DNA of 19,769 nt from Acidobacteria bacterium UBA7540 (GTDB lineage Bacteria; Acidobacteriota; Terriglobia; UBA7540). A program made the position numbers and the translations under genes. Shown one piece after another: positions 1 to 7,910 of the stretch (position 1 is its first letter; every line of letters starts with the position of its first letter). The notes beneath the pieces are model-generated. The model was not told where the DNA came from, ran no database searches, and saw nothing but the letters and a program-made list of their open reading frames with translations. The DNA lies in contig DLMI01000171.1 of assembly GCA_002478145.1 (NCBI GenBank), positions 1 to 19,769 of the forward strand. The letters run 5' to 3'.

Positions 1-37
1 TACGTGATTGCCGACAAAAGAGCGCATGGGGCTGTAA

Positions 38-559
38 TTGCCTGGGAAAGAAGGGACGACAAGACTCCGTTTCGAGCCGCTCGGGCCGGCGCACGACCGG
101 GGGGCCTTTTCATGTGGTGCAGAAGCGCTCGACAACTACCTGCGGAAACAGGCCGGGCAGGATGTAAGAAAGCGCGTCGCCGTTGCATTCGTGCTCACGC
201 CGGATGGCAAGACCGTCGCCGGCTATTACACCCTGTCTCAGTACTCTGTCGAACTGGGCGCGATTCCGGACGGGATCGCAGCAAAGCTTCCCAAGTACCC
301 CTTCGTGCCCGCGACCCTCATCGGGCGTCTGGCAGTTAGCAACGAATTTCGGGGCCAGAGGCTTGGCGAGTTGCTTTTGATGGATGCGCTTAACCGTTGC
401 TTGAGTGGCAGCAAACAAGTCGCCTCTGCTGCGGTTATTGTGGATGCAAAAGATGACAGCGCAGCAGCATTCTATAAGAAGTACGGCTTCATCGAACTTC
501 CCAAGACACCCAAACGGCTGTTCCTCCCGATGGCGAGCATTGAAAAGCTATTCTTCTGA
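38..559 (+). CDS. GNAT N-acetyltransferase, TacT-like (probable toxin of a type II TA pair)
   Basis: A 173-residue single-domain GNAT protein. The N-terminal LRFEPLGPAHDRGAFSCG...ALDNYL pattern, the central GYYTLS strand, IGRLAVS followed by FRGQRLGELLL (acetyl-CoA pyrophosphate loop, about residues 105-113) and the C-terminal AAAFYKKYGF (Tyr146, position of the TacT catalytic Tyr) match the TacT/AtaT branch of GNAT toxins. Known members acetylate the amino group of charged tRNAs and are usually paired with an upstream DUF1778 ribbon-helix-helix antitoxin. An in-frame TAA at 35-37 forces the start to 38 or later; the first codon there is TTG, with no strong Shine-Dalgarno. A TGA at 5-7 could be the stop of the expected antitoxin, but that gene lies outside the window. 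A housekeeping GNAT is possible. The family call is firm; the toxin role is inferred. Confidence 0.8.
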   Translation: MPGKEGTTRLRFEPLGPAHDRGAFSCGAEALDNYLRKQAGQDVRKRVAVAFVLTPDGKTVAGYYTLSQYSVELGAIPDGIAAKLPKYPFVPATLIGRLAVSNEFRGQRLGELLLMDALNRCLSGSKQVASAAVIVDAKDDSAAAFYKKYGFIELPKTPKRLFLPMASIEKLFF

Positions 560-717
560 GCGCCGACTGGCGCAGAACGAGGCTCTGCGTTTAGCGAACG
601 CCCATCATGCTCGTTTAGAGGCGGCATTTTCATCCCGGACAACTGCGATTCCTTACTTACTCGTTCGTCTTGAGCCCGCACCAGCTTCCCTGCTTCCCCG
701 TCGTGCCTTCCCAGATC

Positions 718-734
718 GCAGAGCTTCGCTCTGC
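718..734. repeat. Perfect 7-bp inverted repeat
   Basis: GCAGAGC at 718-724, loop TTC, GCTCTGC at 728-734. No U-tract follows on either strand, so it is not a standard terminator. Confidence 0.45.
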
Positions 735-847
735 GCCAGCCCGGCGGTGACCGCGTTCCCGTGCTCTTTTCGAGCGCCGCGTTGTGTCTCCGTCTTGTAC
801 CACCTCTTCGGCGCTCCGCGACGAGCATGGTTGAGACTTCAGGGCCG

Positions 848-870
848 CGGACCTCAAAGACGGAGGTCCG
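848..870. repeat. Perfect 8-bp inverted repeat, REP-like
   Basis: CGGACCTC at 848-855 pairs with GAGGTCCG at 863-870 across a 7-nt loop. It is followed by GGCTACC, a layout that recalls the CTAC end of the palindromic element inside the RND gene (16686-16733). Probably a dispersed extragenic palindrome; the family membership is inference. Confidence 0.45.
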
Positions 871-1158
871 GGCTACCTGCTCCATGGGGCCGGCGACAAG
901 AAGGAGTGGAAAGCGGCGCGCGGGGGCTCCGGCGGGGCGAAGGATAGGCTATACATCTGGCCTATCAAGAAGCGCGCAAGTCGCCGAGTGTAGCAAAATA
1001 CCACGCTCATGCGTCTACCCTTATATCCCCAGTAGCCTTCTAACCCGTTTAAAAACATTGGGATAATCTGCCGCGAGGCAGAATACTTCAAGAAAAACGG
1101 GACACAGGGGAGAAATGGAAATCTCGCACCCTGGGGATGGGTGCCTTCGATCAAGTGG

Positions 1159-1178
1159 ATTCCCGCTTTCGCGGGAAT
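1159..1178. repeat. Hairpin ATTCCCGC-TTTC-GCGGGAAT downstream of the TonB receptor gene
   Basis: A perfect 8-bp stem with a 4-nt loop, about 30 bp past the receptor stop codon (1209-1211, minus strand). It lacks a U-run on that strand, so rho-independent termination is not supported. The ATTCCCGC/GCGGGAAT word is a common dispersed bacterial palindrome. It could still act as a 3' mRNA stability element. Confidence 0.5.
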
Positions 1179-1208
1179 GACGCGGTCCTGAGGTCTGCGG
1201 CAGGCGGC

Positions 1209-4200
1209 CTACCAGATGAACTTGAGTCCGAACTGAATCTGCCGTGACGTTGTGGATGTGCTGGTGATGACACCAGCAGCGGGGGAGGGGACCCCAGCGG
1301 CGGATGTGAATACGATCAGGTTTGGCGTATTGAAGTTAGCGCGGTTCAGGGCGTTGAAAAACTCCGCCCGAAACTGGAGATCTAGTTTCTCCGTAATCTT
1401 CGTGTCCTTGAGCAACGAGAGATCAAGCGAAGCGAGCCCCGGGCCAATAAAGGTGTCTCGTCCAAGATTCCCGTAAGTCCCGTTAGGTGGGACGAGAAAG
1501 GCGTTGGGATTGAAATACTGGTTTGGACTTCCCAGAATCACAGGCCCGGAGAACGCCGGGTTCAGAGACGGGCGCACCGGGTTACGCGTATCCCCGTTGT
1601 TGGAGGGATTGAAGCTGAGTTGTGGCGTGAATGGAAAGCCGTTCTGCAAGGTCACAATGCTATTCAAACTCCAGCCGCTTACGAGTGCATCACGCCCACC
1701 GCCGAAGCCATTCGCAAAGGCCTTCCCCCGTCCGAACGGCAGCTCATAGCTTCCGTTAATGACGGCAACGTTTCTGACGTCAAACGTCGCAAGTCCCCAA
1801 TCTGCGTGGAGGTTGAAGGGATTCATGACCAACCCCGGGGCATTGGCCGCTGCGGTGGCATTCAGTGAGTCTCCGTCGTCGAGGACCTTTGACCAAGTGT
1901 AAACTCCCCTCAAGGCCAAGCCCCCACTGAAGCGGTGAGTAAAATCCAAAAGCAGGGCATTGTAGGAGCTGACCCCCTCAGAAAACCAGCTCCAGGTGTT
2001 CCCCAACGCGGGATTGGCCTTGGGTGCTCCACTCGGAATGTAGTACGTCCCAGCCGGGAGGGAAGCCGGGCAGGGGGCCGCAGGGCAAATTGTGGGGAAA
2101 GGCTCGTTCGCGTCCACGCTGACGATCTCGTGGTACCCGTGAGATCCCACATAACCGACGCTGAGCGAGGTGTTGGGAGTCAACTCCTGTTCAATCCTGA
2201 GGGAATAGGACACGAGGGTGGGCGTCTTCAAATCAGGTTGAACCCCTCCTGGCACCACCTTCGCACTTGACGGCAGTGGGGCGCCGGGGTTGAAAGGGAG
2301 CTGAGAGACCGGGAGGCTCGCGATGCTGTCGGTTGGATTGAAGGGCGCATTCTGATCGAGGCGGTATCCAAGCGCATCTTGAAGATCGTTGTACATTCCG
2401 AAGCCGGCGCGGACGACGGTCTTGGTGCGGAAGGGACTCCACGCTAAGCCGATTCGCGGTTGGGGCAGGAACTTCGCGTTGTTGGAAGTGAAGACTGAGT
2501 TTGCGACTCGCGGTTGAGTAACAATGACCCCGTTCGCGAAAACGAAGTTGGCGCCCCGTCCATGAGATTCGTTCCACCCGTTGGTGAACTCATCGCGGAA
2601 GCCCAGGGACAGCGTCAACTTCGGACTCAGCCGTATGTCGTCCTCGAGGTACCAAGCGCCGAGGAAGGAGCGCCAGCCCAGACGGGTCGGTGTGGGATCA
2701 AACAGGAAAGTACCCACCGTGCCCTCCAGGAAGGTCGTCAGACTTGTAAATGTAGCCTGTCCATACTGGCTGAGCGCCAGATTCTCATTGGACTCGAGCC
2801 GTTGGAACCACGCTCCTGCACTGACCCGATGACGCCCTTTCGTGAAGGTTACGCGATCCTCATAAGTGAAGAGATTTCGAGCGATGTCCAGGTTGCTTCC
2901 ATTGTTGCTTCCAGCCAGGCTTAATTGGGCGGCCGGATTCGATGCCGCGCTTCCTCCGATTACCACCGCGCCAACAGGACGGCCAACCAAAAAGCTCGGA
3001 ACACTCGCTGCGGGGGTATTGGGGGTGGGTTTTCCCGTATAGAAATAGCTGGCGCGAGAGAAGCCGAAGCGGGCGGTGTTGATCACCGTGGGGGAGAAAA
3101 CGTGGGTTTCTTCGAGACTGATAACCTGTTCCCGGAGGCTCTCCAGGTCCGTGCTATAGGGATTGATGGTGGGTGAGTCGTCCGCGCTGTCGTCGACGGT
3201 GTAGACCGCGCCGAAAGAGTCTTTCTCAGAAAAGAGGTGGTCGAGCCGCGTGGTCCCAAAGTCCTCTCGAATCGTTTGCAAGGGGTTGCTGAACGATTCG
3301 GCGATGCCTCCGAAGTCCGGCGCGTTCGGGCTTTGCACGGGCCACAACGAAAGCAGAGGCGCAACTCCGGGCGCCACTCCCACGTTGACCATCGTGCCAT
3401 TCGGACCCGGCAATAGACCTTGGCGCGCGTTGTTATCCGGAACGAGCGTCACATCGGTTAACCCCAGGTGCTGCTGGAATCCCTCGTAATTGCCAAACAG
3501 GAAGGTCTTGTCCTTTTGGATCGGTCCTCCAAAAGACCCTCCAAACTGGTTGCGCGCGAAATGCGGGATGGAGGTCTGATCGAAGAAATTGCGCGCATCA
3601 AAGGCGTTGTTGCGGAGGAATTCAAACACCGTCCCGTGCCAATCGTTTGTCCCGGACTGGGTGACAATGATGACTTGGCCGCCGGGCCGTTTGCCGTACT
3701 GCGGGCCGTAAGTGTCGCGCAGCAGGTTGAATTCCCGAACCGCGTCCACCCCCAGCAACTGCTGGCTGGTACCGCCGGGCTGCATATCGTTCTCGGCCGC
3801 CCCCGTGAATTCGACCCCGTTCAACAAGAAGAGGTTTTGCTGAGGCCGGTTCCCCGCGACCGAGAACATGTTGCCCACGGCAGAGTTGGAGATTCCGACC
3901 CCGCCTGTCTTCTCCCACGTGAAGTTGACGACCCCGGGATTCAGTGTAAGAAGCTCATCGTAGCTTCGGCCGTTCAGCGGCAGGTCCTTTACTTGCCGCT
4001 CTCCCACCAAGCCCGATGTCGCAGTCGGCGTGGCGCTGACCAACGGCGCTTCTCCCGAAACCGTCACTTGCTGCCTGAGTTCGCCCAATTGCAGGACCAA
4101 GTCGACCGTGGCCTCCTGTCCGACGACCAGGGTGATGCCCGTGCGGAGCTCAGCTCTGAACCCGTCCTTTTGTGCCCCTATCTCATACCGTCCGACTGGA

Positions 4201-4448
4201 AGTGAGAGCACGCTGTAACGCCCCATGCCGTCGCTCACGCCGGCACGAATCGATCCGGTCTCCAGGTTCCTCACAGTTACGTTCACTCCTGGCAACACGG
4301 CTCCCGATGAGTCGGCAGCCGTTCCCGAAATCGCACCCGACACTTGTGCCCGAGCTGCCGAGGTGACCATGAGAGTCAACGCCATCGCTGAACAGAAGAT
4401 GCCAAACCAATGGGCATGTTCCATTACCCCTTTTTGCCGGCGATTCAT
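1209..4448 (-). CDS. TonB-dependent receptor, Oar-like, with carboxypeptidase regulatory-like N-terminal domain
   Basis: Predicted outer-membrane active transporter of 1079 residues. Residues 1-34 form a signal peptide ending SAARA before Gln35. Residues about 36-122 are a CarboxypepD_reg-like beta-sandwich (GTAADSSGAVLPGVNVTVRN; GRYEIGAQKDGF). From about 135 comes the plug (LPLNGRSYDELLTLNPGV; FLLNGVEFTGAAEND; GGQVIIVTQSGTNDWHG) and then the beta-barrel, ending GLKFIW with the terminal aromatic typical of BAM substrates. Acidobacteria and Bacteroidetes carry many such receptors, usually for oligosaccharides or peptides; no ligand can be assigned here. ATG at 4446-4448 has GGAGAGGAG just upstream (3-nt spacing); a second ATG at codon 9 is also possible. 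No partner gene is adjacent. A sigma70-type promoter lies at 4639-4667. The length is normal for the family and the frame is intact. Confidence 0.92.
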   Translation of the reverse strand: MNRRQKGVMEHAHWFGIFCSAMALTLMVTSAARAQVSGAISGTAADSSGAVLPGVNVTVRNLETGSIRAGVSDGMGRYSVLSLPVGRYEIGAQKDGFRAELRTGITLVVGQEATVDLVLQLGELRQQVTVSGEAPLVSATPTATSGLVGERQVKDLPLNGRSYDELLTLNPGVVNFTWEKTGGVGISNSAVGNMFSVAGNRPQQNLFLLNGVEFTGAAENDMQPGGTSQQLLGVDAVREFNLLRDTYGPQYGKRPGGQVIIVTQSGTNDWHGTVFEFLRNNAFDARNFFDQTSIPHFARNQFGGSFGGPIQKDKTFLFGNYEGFQQHLGLTDVTLVPDNNARQGLLPGPNGTMVNVGVAPGVAPLLSLWPVQSPNAPDFGGIAESFSNPLQTIREDFGTTRLDHLFSEKDSFGAVYTVDDSADDSPTINPYSTDLESLREQVISLEETHVFSPTVINTARFGFSRASYFYTGKPTPNTPAASVPSFLVGRPVGAVVIGGSAASNPAAQLSLAGSNNGSNLDIARNLFTYEDRVTFTKGRHRVSAGAWFQRLESNENLALSQYGQATFTSLTTFLEGTVGTFLFDPTPTRLGWRSFLGAWYLEDDIRLSPKLTLSLGFRDEFTNGWNESHGRGANFVFANGVIVTQPRVANSVFTSNNAKFLPQPRIGLAWSPFRTKTVVRAGFGMYNDLQDALGYRLDQNAPFNPTDSIASLPVSQLPFNPGAPLPSSAKVVPGGVQPDLKTPTLVSYSLRIEQELTPNTSLSVGYVGSHGYHEIVSVDANEPFPTICPAAPCPASLPAGTYYIPSGAPKANPALGNTWSWFSEGVSSYNALLLDFTHRFSGGLALRGVYTWSKVLDDGDSLNATAAANAPGLVMNPFNLHADWGLATFDVRNVAVINGSYELPFGRGKAFANGFGGGRDALVSGWSLNSIVTLQNGFPFTPQLSFNPSNNGDTRNPVRPSLNPAFSGPVILGSPNQYFNPNAFLVPPNGTYGNLGRDTFIGPGLASLDLSLLKDTKITEKLDLQFRAEFFNALNRANFNTPNLIVFTSAAGVPSPAAGVITSTSTTSRQIQFGLKFIW

Positions 4449-4579
4449 ATGCTCCTCTCCGATGGAAACTGGGCAGACCTGGCCGTTGTGTTTTTTCAGC
4501 CCCTGAGGGAATCGGCCCTATAGCTCAAGCAGCACGCTAAGCTGGGGATCACCATCATCTCCTTGGTTTCGCTAAGGGC

Positions 4580-4609
4580 AAAGCCGGCTGCAACCAGCTT
4601 CGCGGCTTT
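4580..4609 (-). promoter_or_regulatory. Stem-loop in the 5' leader of the TonB receptor mRNA
   Basis: In the roughly 180-nt leader, AAAGCCG and CGGCTTT form a 7-bp outer stem, and GCTG/CAGC form an inner 4-bp stem separated by a 4-nt bulge. The leader also contains two CTTAGCG words. I could not match it to a riboswitch class that I know (checked by eye against c-di-GMP, cobalamin, SAM and fluoride consensus features). Confidence 0.4.
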
Positions 4610-4638
4610 CCACCGTATCAGTACGCCCAGCCAAATAT

Positions 4639-4667
4639 TGTATAGGCATGTGTCCATTTAAAGTCAA
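4639..4667 (-). promoter_or_regulatory. Sigma70-like promoter of the TonB receptor gene
   Basis: On the minus strand, TTGACT (4667-4662) and TATACA (4644-4639) are separated by exactly 17 nt, within an AT-rich stretch that contrasts with the GC-rich surroundings. Transcription would begin near 4631, giving a leader of about 180 nt. Confidence 0.65.
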
Positions 4668-4682
4668 TAACATCAATCGTTT

Positions 4683-4700
4683 ATATACGATAATATACGA
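4683..4700. promoter_or_regulatory. Direct repeat ATATACGA spaced one helical turn, upstream of the promoter
   Basis: ATATACGA occurs at 4683-4690 and again at 4693-4700, a 10-bp period, just upstream of the -35 box at 4667. Two same-face half-sites there suit an activator or repressor binding site. No regulator is known. Confidence 0.4.
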
Positions 4701-4719
4701 ATAGTCGTAGCGAATAAAA

Positions 4720-5214
4720 TAAGGACTCTACCCCGACTAAGTTCGCAGCCTGTTTGCTGCCTACTACAGAGGCGGCGTGTACTTTCCAATTTCGGTCGGC
4801 AGGAAGTGAGCTCGTGCTCCACTTACTCGGGTTCCAATGAGATCTCTACATGTTCCATAGAGTCTTGGGCAAGCAGAGCTCGCGCGCAAGGTGGTACTGG
4901 AGAGGGGCGGTCGTGGACCGTCGGGGCCTTCTAAAAGATGTAACGGAGGTAGGAATCGGGTTGGGGGCAACCGGATCGCTGGTGGACGAGCGGGCTGCGC
5001 TGGCGGCGACAAGCCCTAGAGGAGGCAGGGCAAACGCACCAGAAGCGCGAGGCCGTTAGAAGAAACCGCTCGCAAGCCGCCACGCCCGTCGTCTCCTTAG
5101 ACGAGGAGTGGCTAATGGCGACAGATCCGCAAAATAGGGTTCTTCTACCCCCTCAACTGCGAAAGTTGGGCTAAAGGCGCGATGATTATTCAACAACTGC
5201 AATGCGACGGTGGA
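4720..5214. other. Gene-free stretch between the receptor promoter and the FecR gene
   Basis: About 500 bp between the divergent upstream region of the receptor and the 3' end of the FecR gene. No frame has a recognisable product. A 6-bp hairpin TCGTCT-CCTT-AGACGA sits at 5089-5104. A weak hairpin, CAACT/AGTTG at 5154-5168, lies about 50 bp beyond the FecR-protein stop without a U-run. Nothing else was seen. Confidence 0.5.
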
Positions 5215-7566
5215 TTAGTGGTGTCCGCCACCGGCGCCCCCGCCGCCCCCGCCGGAGACGCTGCCACCACCGCCAGAGTGTGCCGCGCCGCCACCGCCGG
5301 AGACGCTTCCACCTCCACCGGAGTGCCCGCCACCGGAGGAGCTACCGCCGCCGGAATAGCCCCCACCGTGCGAGCCGCCTCCACCTTGTCCGTGGGCCAT
5401 GATGATGGCCCCTGACCCGCCCGCTGAGTGCGACACGGTGGGGCCGCCCCGGGGACCGTTCTGGCCACTGGCGCCCCCATTCCTTTCCCCACCTCTGAAA
5501 GGATTGCCGCGGAACTCACCCGTTGACCCGCGCACCGGATAGCGTCCCCCCAGGGTTGCGCCTTCAACGGCGCGCAAGGGTTCACGGCTGGAATGGAAAT
5601 GATGGTCCGCAAGCAGGGCACTCTCCTTTGCCGCATCGCCTCCCATCAGGATGGTCGAAGGCGCGGAAGCGTGGCGCGATGCGAAGCCTGGCCCCGGCCC
5701 ACTGATCGGCCCGGTTGAGGGTGGCGCCGTCGCGGCCGCTGCATTGCTTTTGGATGTGGTTCCCGCGCCCAGCGCCGGGGAGCTTGCCGCGCTCGTGGGC
5801 TGCGGGCCCGGTTCGAAGGGCGGGCGCACAATCAGGCTTCCCGCCGTGGGCGGAATGTTGCTCACGGTCTGGGGCGTAATCAACTGCCGATTCTGAACCA
5901 CACTGGTCGGAACCGTGACAAGTCCCCTTTGGAGGACGGGGCGAGGACCCGGGCCTGGATGACCACCCCCTGGTGGAACGGGCCTCGGATGACCGGGCCC
6001 TCCCGTCGGCGCCCAGCCGATCCATCCCGGCCCCGCATACCAATTGACCAGCGAAGCCCCCCAGAGTCCGCAACCGAACATCGGGTCCATCCAATACCAG
6101 CCAAAGCTAGCGTCGAAGTCCCATAGACCGCAGTGGTAAGGCAGCCAGCCCCAGGGTTCGCCGGAAATCCACGTCCAGCCGAATCCCGGGTACCATCCCC
6201 ACTGGCCGTTGGTGTAGGGCGACCAACCTGCCCGCGCGTAGGGCGACCAGCCGAATCTGCCACCGGGAAGTCCAACCCATTCGCCATAGGTGTCAAGGTC
6301 ACTCCAGCCGTAGCGCGGTCCAATCGGATGGACGGGTTCGTCTTTTTCCGTAAGCTGCACCTGCTTATCCCGTGCCTCCGTCCACTGATCCCAAGCGTCC
6401 TTGACAATTCCTTTCTGGGTGTTGAAAGCCAATTCCGCGCCGCCGGACGTATGTTCCAGGATCTTGCCTTCGCCGAGTTTGGAAGACAGGGTAGGAGTGG
6501 CGACATCTACCGAGCCATTGAAAACTTCCACGCGCAAGCTGTCCTGTTCCAGGTCCGTGCGGAATTCGCACTTGCCATCGGTCGTCACCGTCGCGTCGGC
6601 AATCTTGACGCGATAAACATCGCCGTACGTGGGCTGAAAGTGGATAATGCCATCCCGTTTTACCGAGCGCGGAAGGCTGTGCTCGGGCAGAAAGTGGAAA
6701 GTGGCATATCCCTGCTCAAACGTCATGCCGTTCAGCTTGTTGCCGTGGGCGTCCAACGCCAGTTGATCGAAAAGCAATTTGGAGAGCTCGCCTAGGCGGG
6801 CGGTGGAACCGTTTTCGAATTCCACTTCGGCATAACTGCCGCCGGAAGTGGAGAGCTCGAAACCCTCCTGGATGGGCACGTTCACCATCGCCGGTTCCTC
6901 TTCCGCCGAAGCAGGCCGCTTGACCATCACCGTACCACTCACGTAGCTCAAGCGAACCACCCGCGCGTGCGATTTCGCCCCCGCCTCAGCAGCCGTCAAC
7001 GGGTTGTATACCGCGGCCTTCCCTTTACCCAGGGTTAGGGAGCTGGCGTGTGCCGAGATCGTGACGGAGCCCGCCAACACGCGCAGTTGCACCGTCCCCG
7101 AGGTGAACTCCGTTTCGAATTCGGTCTTGCCATTTGAAGTCAAGGTGGCGTCCGCAATCTTCACCTTGGAAACGTCCTGTCGTTCAGGGACGAAGTAAAA
7201 CCCAGCCAATCCCCGTTCCAACGTAATGACGTTCAGTTTGTTTCCATCCGCATCCGTGTTTAATTGCGTGAAGTCGGCTTTGGCGTGTTCGCTCAGTCGA
7301 ATCGTGGAGCCGTTCTCGAGCTGCACGTTCGCAAAACCGCCAGCCGATGTCGACACCACAAAGCCTTCCTCGATTGCGGTATTCACCTGCGCCTGGACCC
7401 CTGCGGCTGCGCCTGGACGTTTCACCGTCACTTTGCCGCTGACCAAACTCAGCCGCACCGAGCGCACCTGGGAAGGGTTCTGTTGTTGGCTAAAGAGAGC
7501 TGCTGGTAGGAAGAGCAGCCCCGCGACCAAAACCACGAGTACACGTCGTAAACGATCGTATCTCAC
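5215..7566 (-). CDS. Secreted protein with two FecR domains, Trp-rich DUF6600 region and Gly-rich tail
   Basis: 783 residues. Residues 1-27 are a signal peptide (basic start, VLVVLVAGLLFLPAALF core). Two FecR-like beta-helical domains follow, about 35-185 and 203-370, each with the pattern VSGxVxVKRP...EGF.LSTS.GxxA.VxxENGSTxRL and KIADAT.T..GK.EF. Residues about 418-520 form a Trp-rich block of the DUF6600 type (GWSPY, QWGWYPGFGWTW, PWGWLPYH), with some 17 Trp in 100 residues. Then comes a Pro/Gly-rich linker and, at 725-783, a Gly/Ser/His tail ending GGGHH. The start is GTG at 7564-7566, with GGAGG 6 nt upstream. It lies 83 bp downstream of the anti-sigma gene and is probably part of that operon or regulon. 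FecR domains in iron signalling act on ECF sigma factors, but here they are in an exported protein, so an envelope-structural or matrix role is equally likely. Confidence 0.85.
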   Translation of the reverse strand: MRYDRLRRVLVVLVAGLLFLPAALFSQQQNPSQVRSVRLSLVSGKVTVKRPGAAAGVQAQVNTAIEEGFVVSTSAGGFANVQLENGSTIRLSEHAKADFTQLNTDADGNKLNVITLERGLAGFYFVPERQDVSKVKIADATLTSNGKTEFETEFTSGTVQLRVLAGSVTISAHASSLTLGKGKAAVYNPLTAAEAGAKSHARVVRLSYVSGTVMVKRPASAEEEPAMVNVPIQEGFELSTSGGSYAEVEFENGSTARLGELSKLLFDQLALDAHGNKLNGMTFEQGYATFHFLPEHSLPRSVKRDGIIHFQPTYGDVYRVKIADATVTTDGKCEFRTDLEQDSLRVEVFNGSVDVATPTLSSKLGEGKILEHTSGGAELAFNTQKGIVKDAWDQWTEARDKQVQLTEKDEPVHPIGPRYGWSDLDTYGEWVGLPGGRFGWSPYARAGWSPYTNGQWGWYPGFGWTWISGEPWGWLPYHCGLWDFDASFGWYWMDPMFGCGLWGASLVNWYAGPGWIGWAPTGGPGHPRPVPPGGGHPGPGPRPVLQRGLVTVPTSVVQNRQLITPQTVSNIPPTAGSLIVRPPFEPGPQPTSAASSPALGAGTTSKSNAAAATAPPSTGPISGPGPGFASRHASAPSTILMGGDAAKESALLADHHFHSSREPLRAVEGATLGGRYPVRGSTGEFRGNPFRGGERNGGASGQNGPRGGPTVSHSAGGSGAIIMAHGQGGGGSHGGGYSGGGSSSGGGHSGGGGSVSGGGGAAHSGGGGSVSGGGGGGAGGGHH
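5242..5325 (-). repeat. 45-bp-period tandem repeat in the Gly-rich tail
   Basis: Residues 748-760 and 763-775 of the FecR-domain protein are the same 13-residue segment (HSGGGG-SVSGGGG), separated by two Ala. At DNA level this is a 15-codon period of GC-rich repeat, likely to expand and contract by slippage. Confidence 0.7.
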
Positions 7567-7649
7567 GGTAGGCCTCCGGCCGGGATTTTACACCCGGCTC
7601 ACATATGTTCTGACGAACCATCTCACGATAAAGTTGCAGCTATGAGACC

Positions 7650-7910
7650 CTATTCAGAAAGATCTGTGGAAATGACCTTACGAACAGCCGCCAGCAGAGC
7701 GGCCTTCACTTGCTTCGAGAGGGCGGGAGCCCTGGGCGCCTTATACCTGCGGCAAGCTTCCACGGTGGTTTTCAAGCTCTCGAGATAGGCGATGCAGGGC
7801 CGGCAGCCCTTCAGGTGGCGCTCCAACTCGCGGCAATTCTTTACCGGGAGCTCACCATCCAGGTACTCGGAGAGCATGGCGAAGATCTGTTTGCAATGCT
7901 GGTCAGTCAT
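7650..7910 (-). CDS. Zf-HC2 anti-sigma factor
   Basis: 86 residues from the ATG at 7908-7910. The zinc-binding set is Cys6, His32-x3-Cys36-x2-Cys39 (HLKGCRPC), the ZAS/zf-HC2 signature of cytoplasmic anti-sigma domains that hold an ECF sigma factor inactive. There is no transmembrane segment, so it is a soluble type that could sense redox state or metal through the zinc cluster, or serve as an adaptor. I prefer this start over one 36 nt upstream (7946) because ATGACTGA overlaps the sigma-factor stop (TGA at 7903-7905), the usual translational coupling of sigma/anti-sigma pairs. The C-terminal half (residues 45-86) is a basic helical region with no family I recognise. Confidence 0.85.
   Translation of the reverse strand: MTDQHCKQIFAMLSEYLDGELPVKNCRELERHLKGCRPCIAYLESLKTTVEACRRYKAPRAPALSKQVKAALLAAVRKVISTDLSE

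Larger units (their letters stand above)
560..1208. other. Gene-free stretch with several small palindromes
   Basis: About 650 bp between the GNAT gene and the end of the TonB receptor gene. The open frames here show no recognisable family and are atypical in composition. What can be seen are three perfect hairpins (718-734, 848-870, 1159-1178), listed separately. No tRNA or convincing promoter was found. Confidence 0.6.

Noticed and set aside
873..1154. 93-residue minus-strand ORF
   Set aside because: No recognisable family, no ribosome-binding site and repeat-like surroundings; it spans a palindrome-rich intergenic region.
1159..1178. Rho-independent terminator of the TonB receptor gene
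   Set aside because: The stem is good, but no U-run follows on the transcribed strand.
3468..4205. 245-residue plus-strand ORF
   Set aside because: It lies opposite the TonB receptor gene and reads as a shadow of its plug-domain sequence; no independent family features.
4449..4640. Cyclic-di-GMP or cobalamin riboswitch in the TonB receptor leader
   Set aside because: The leader has GC-rich stems and a GGGCAAAGCC-like word on the opposite strand, but lacks the conserved core of either class in the sense direction.
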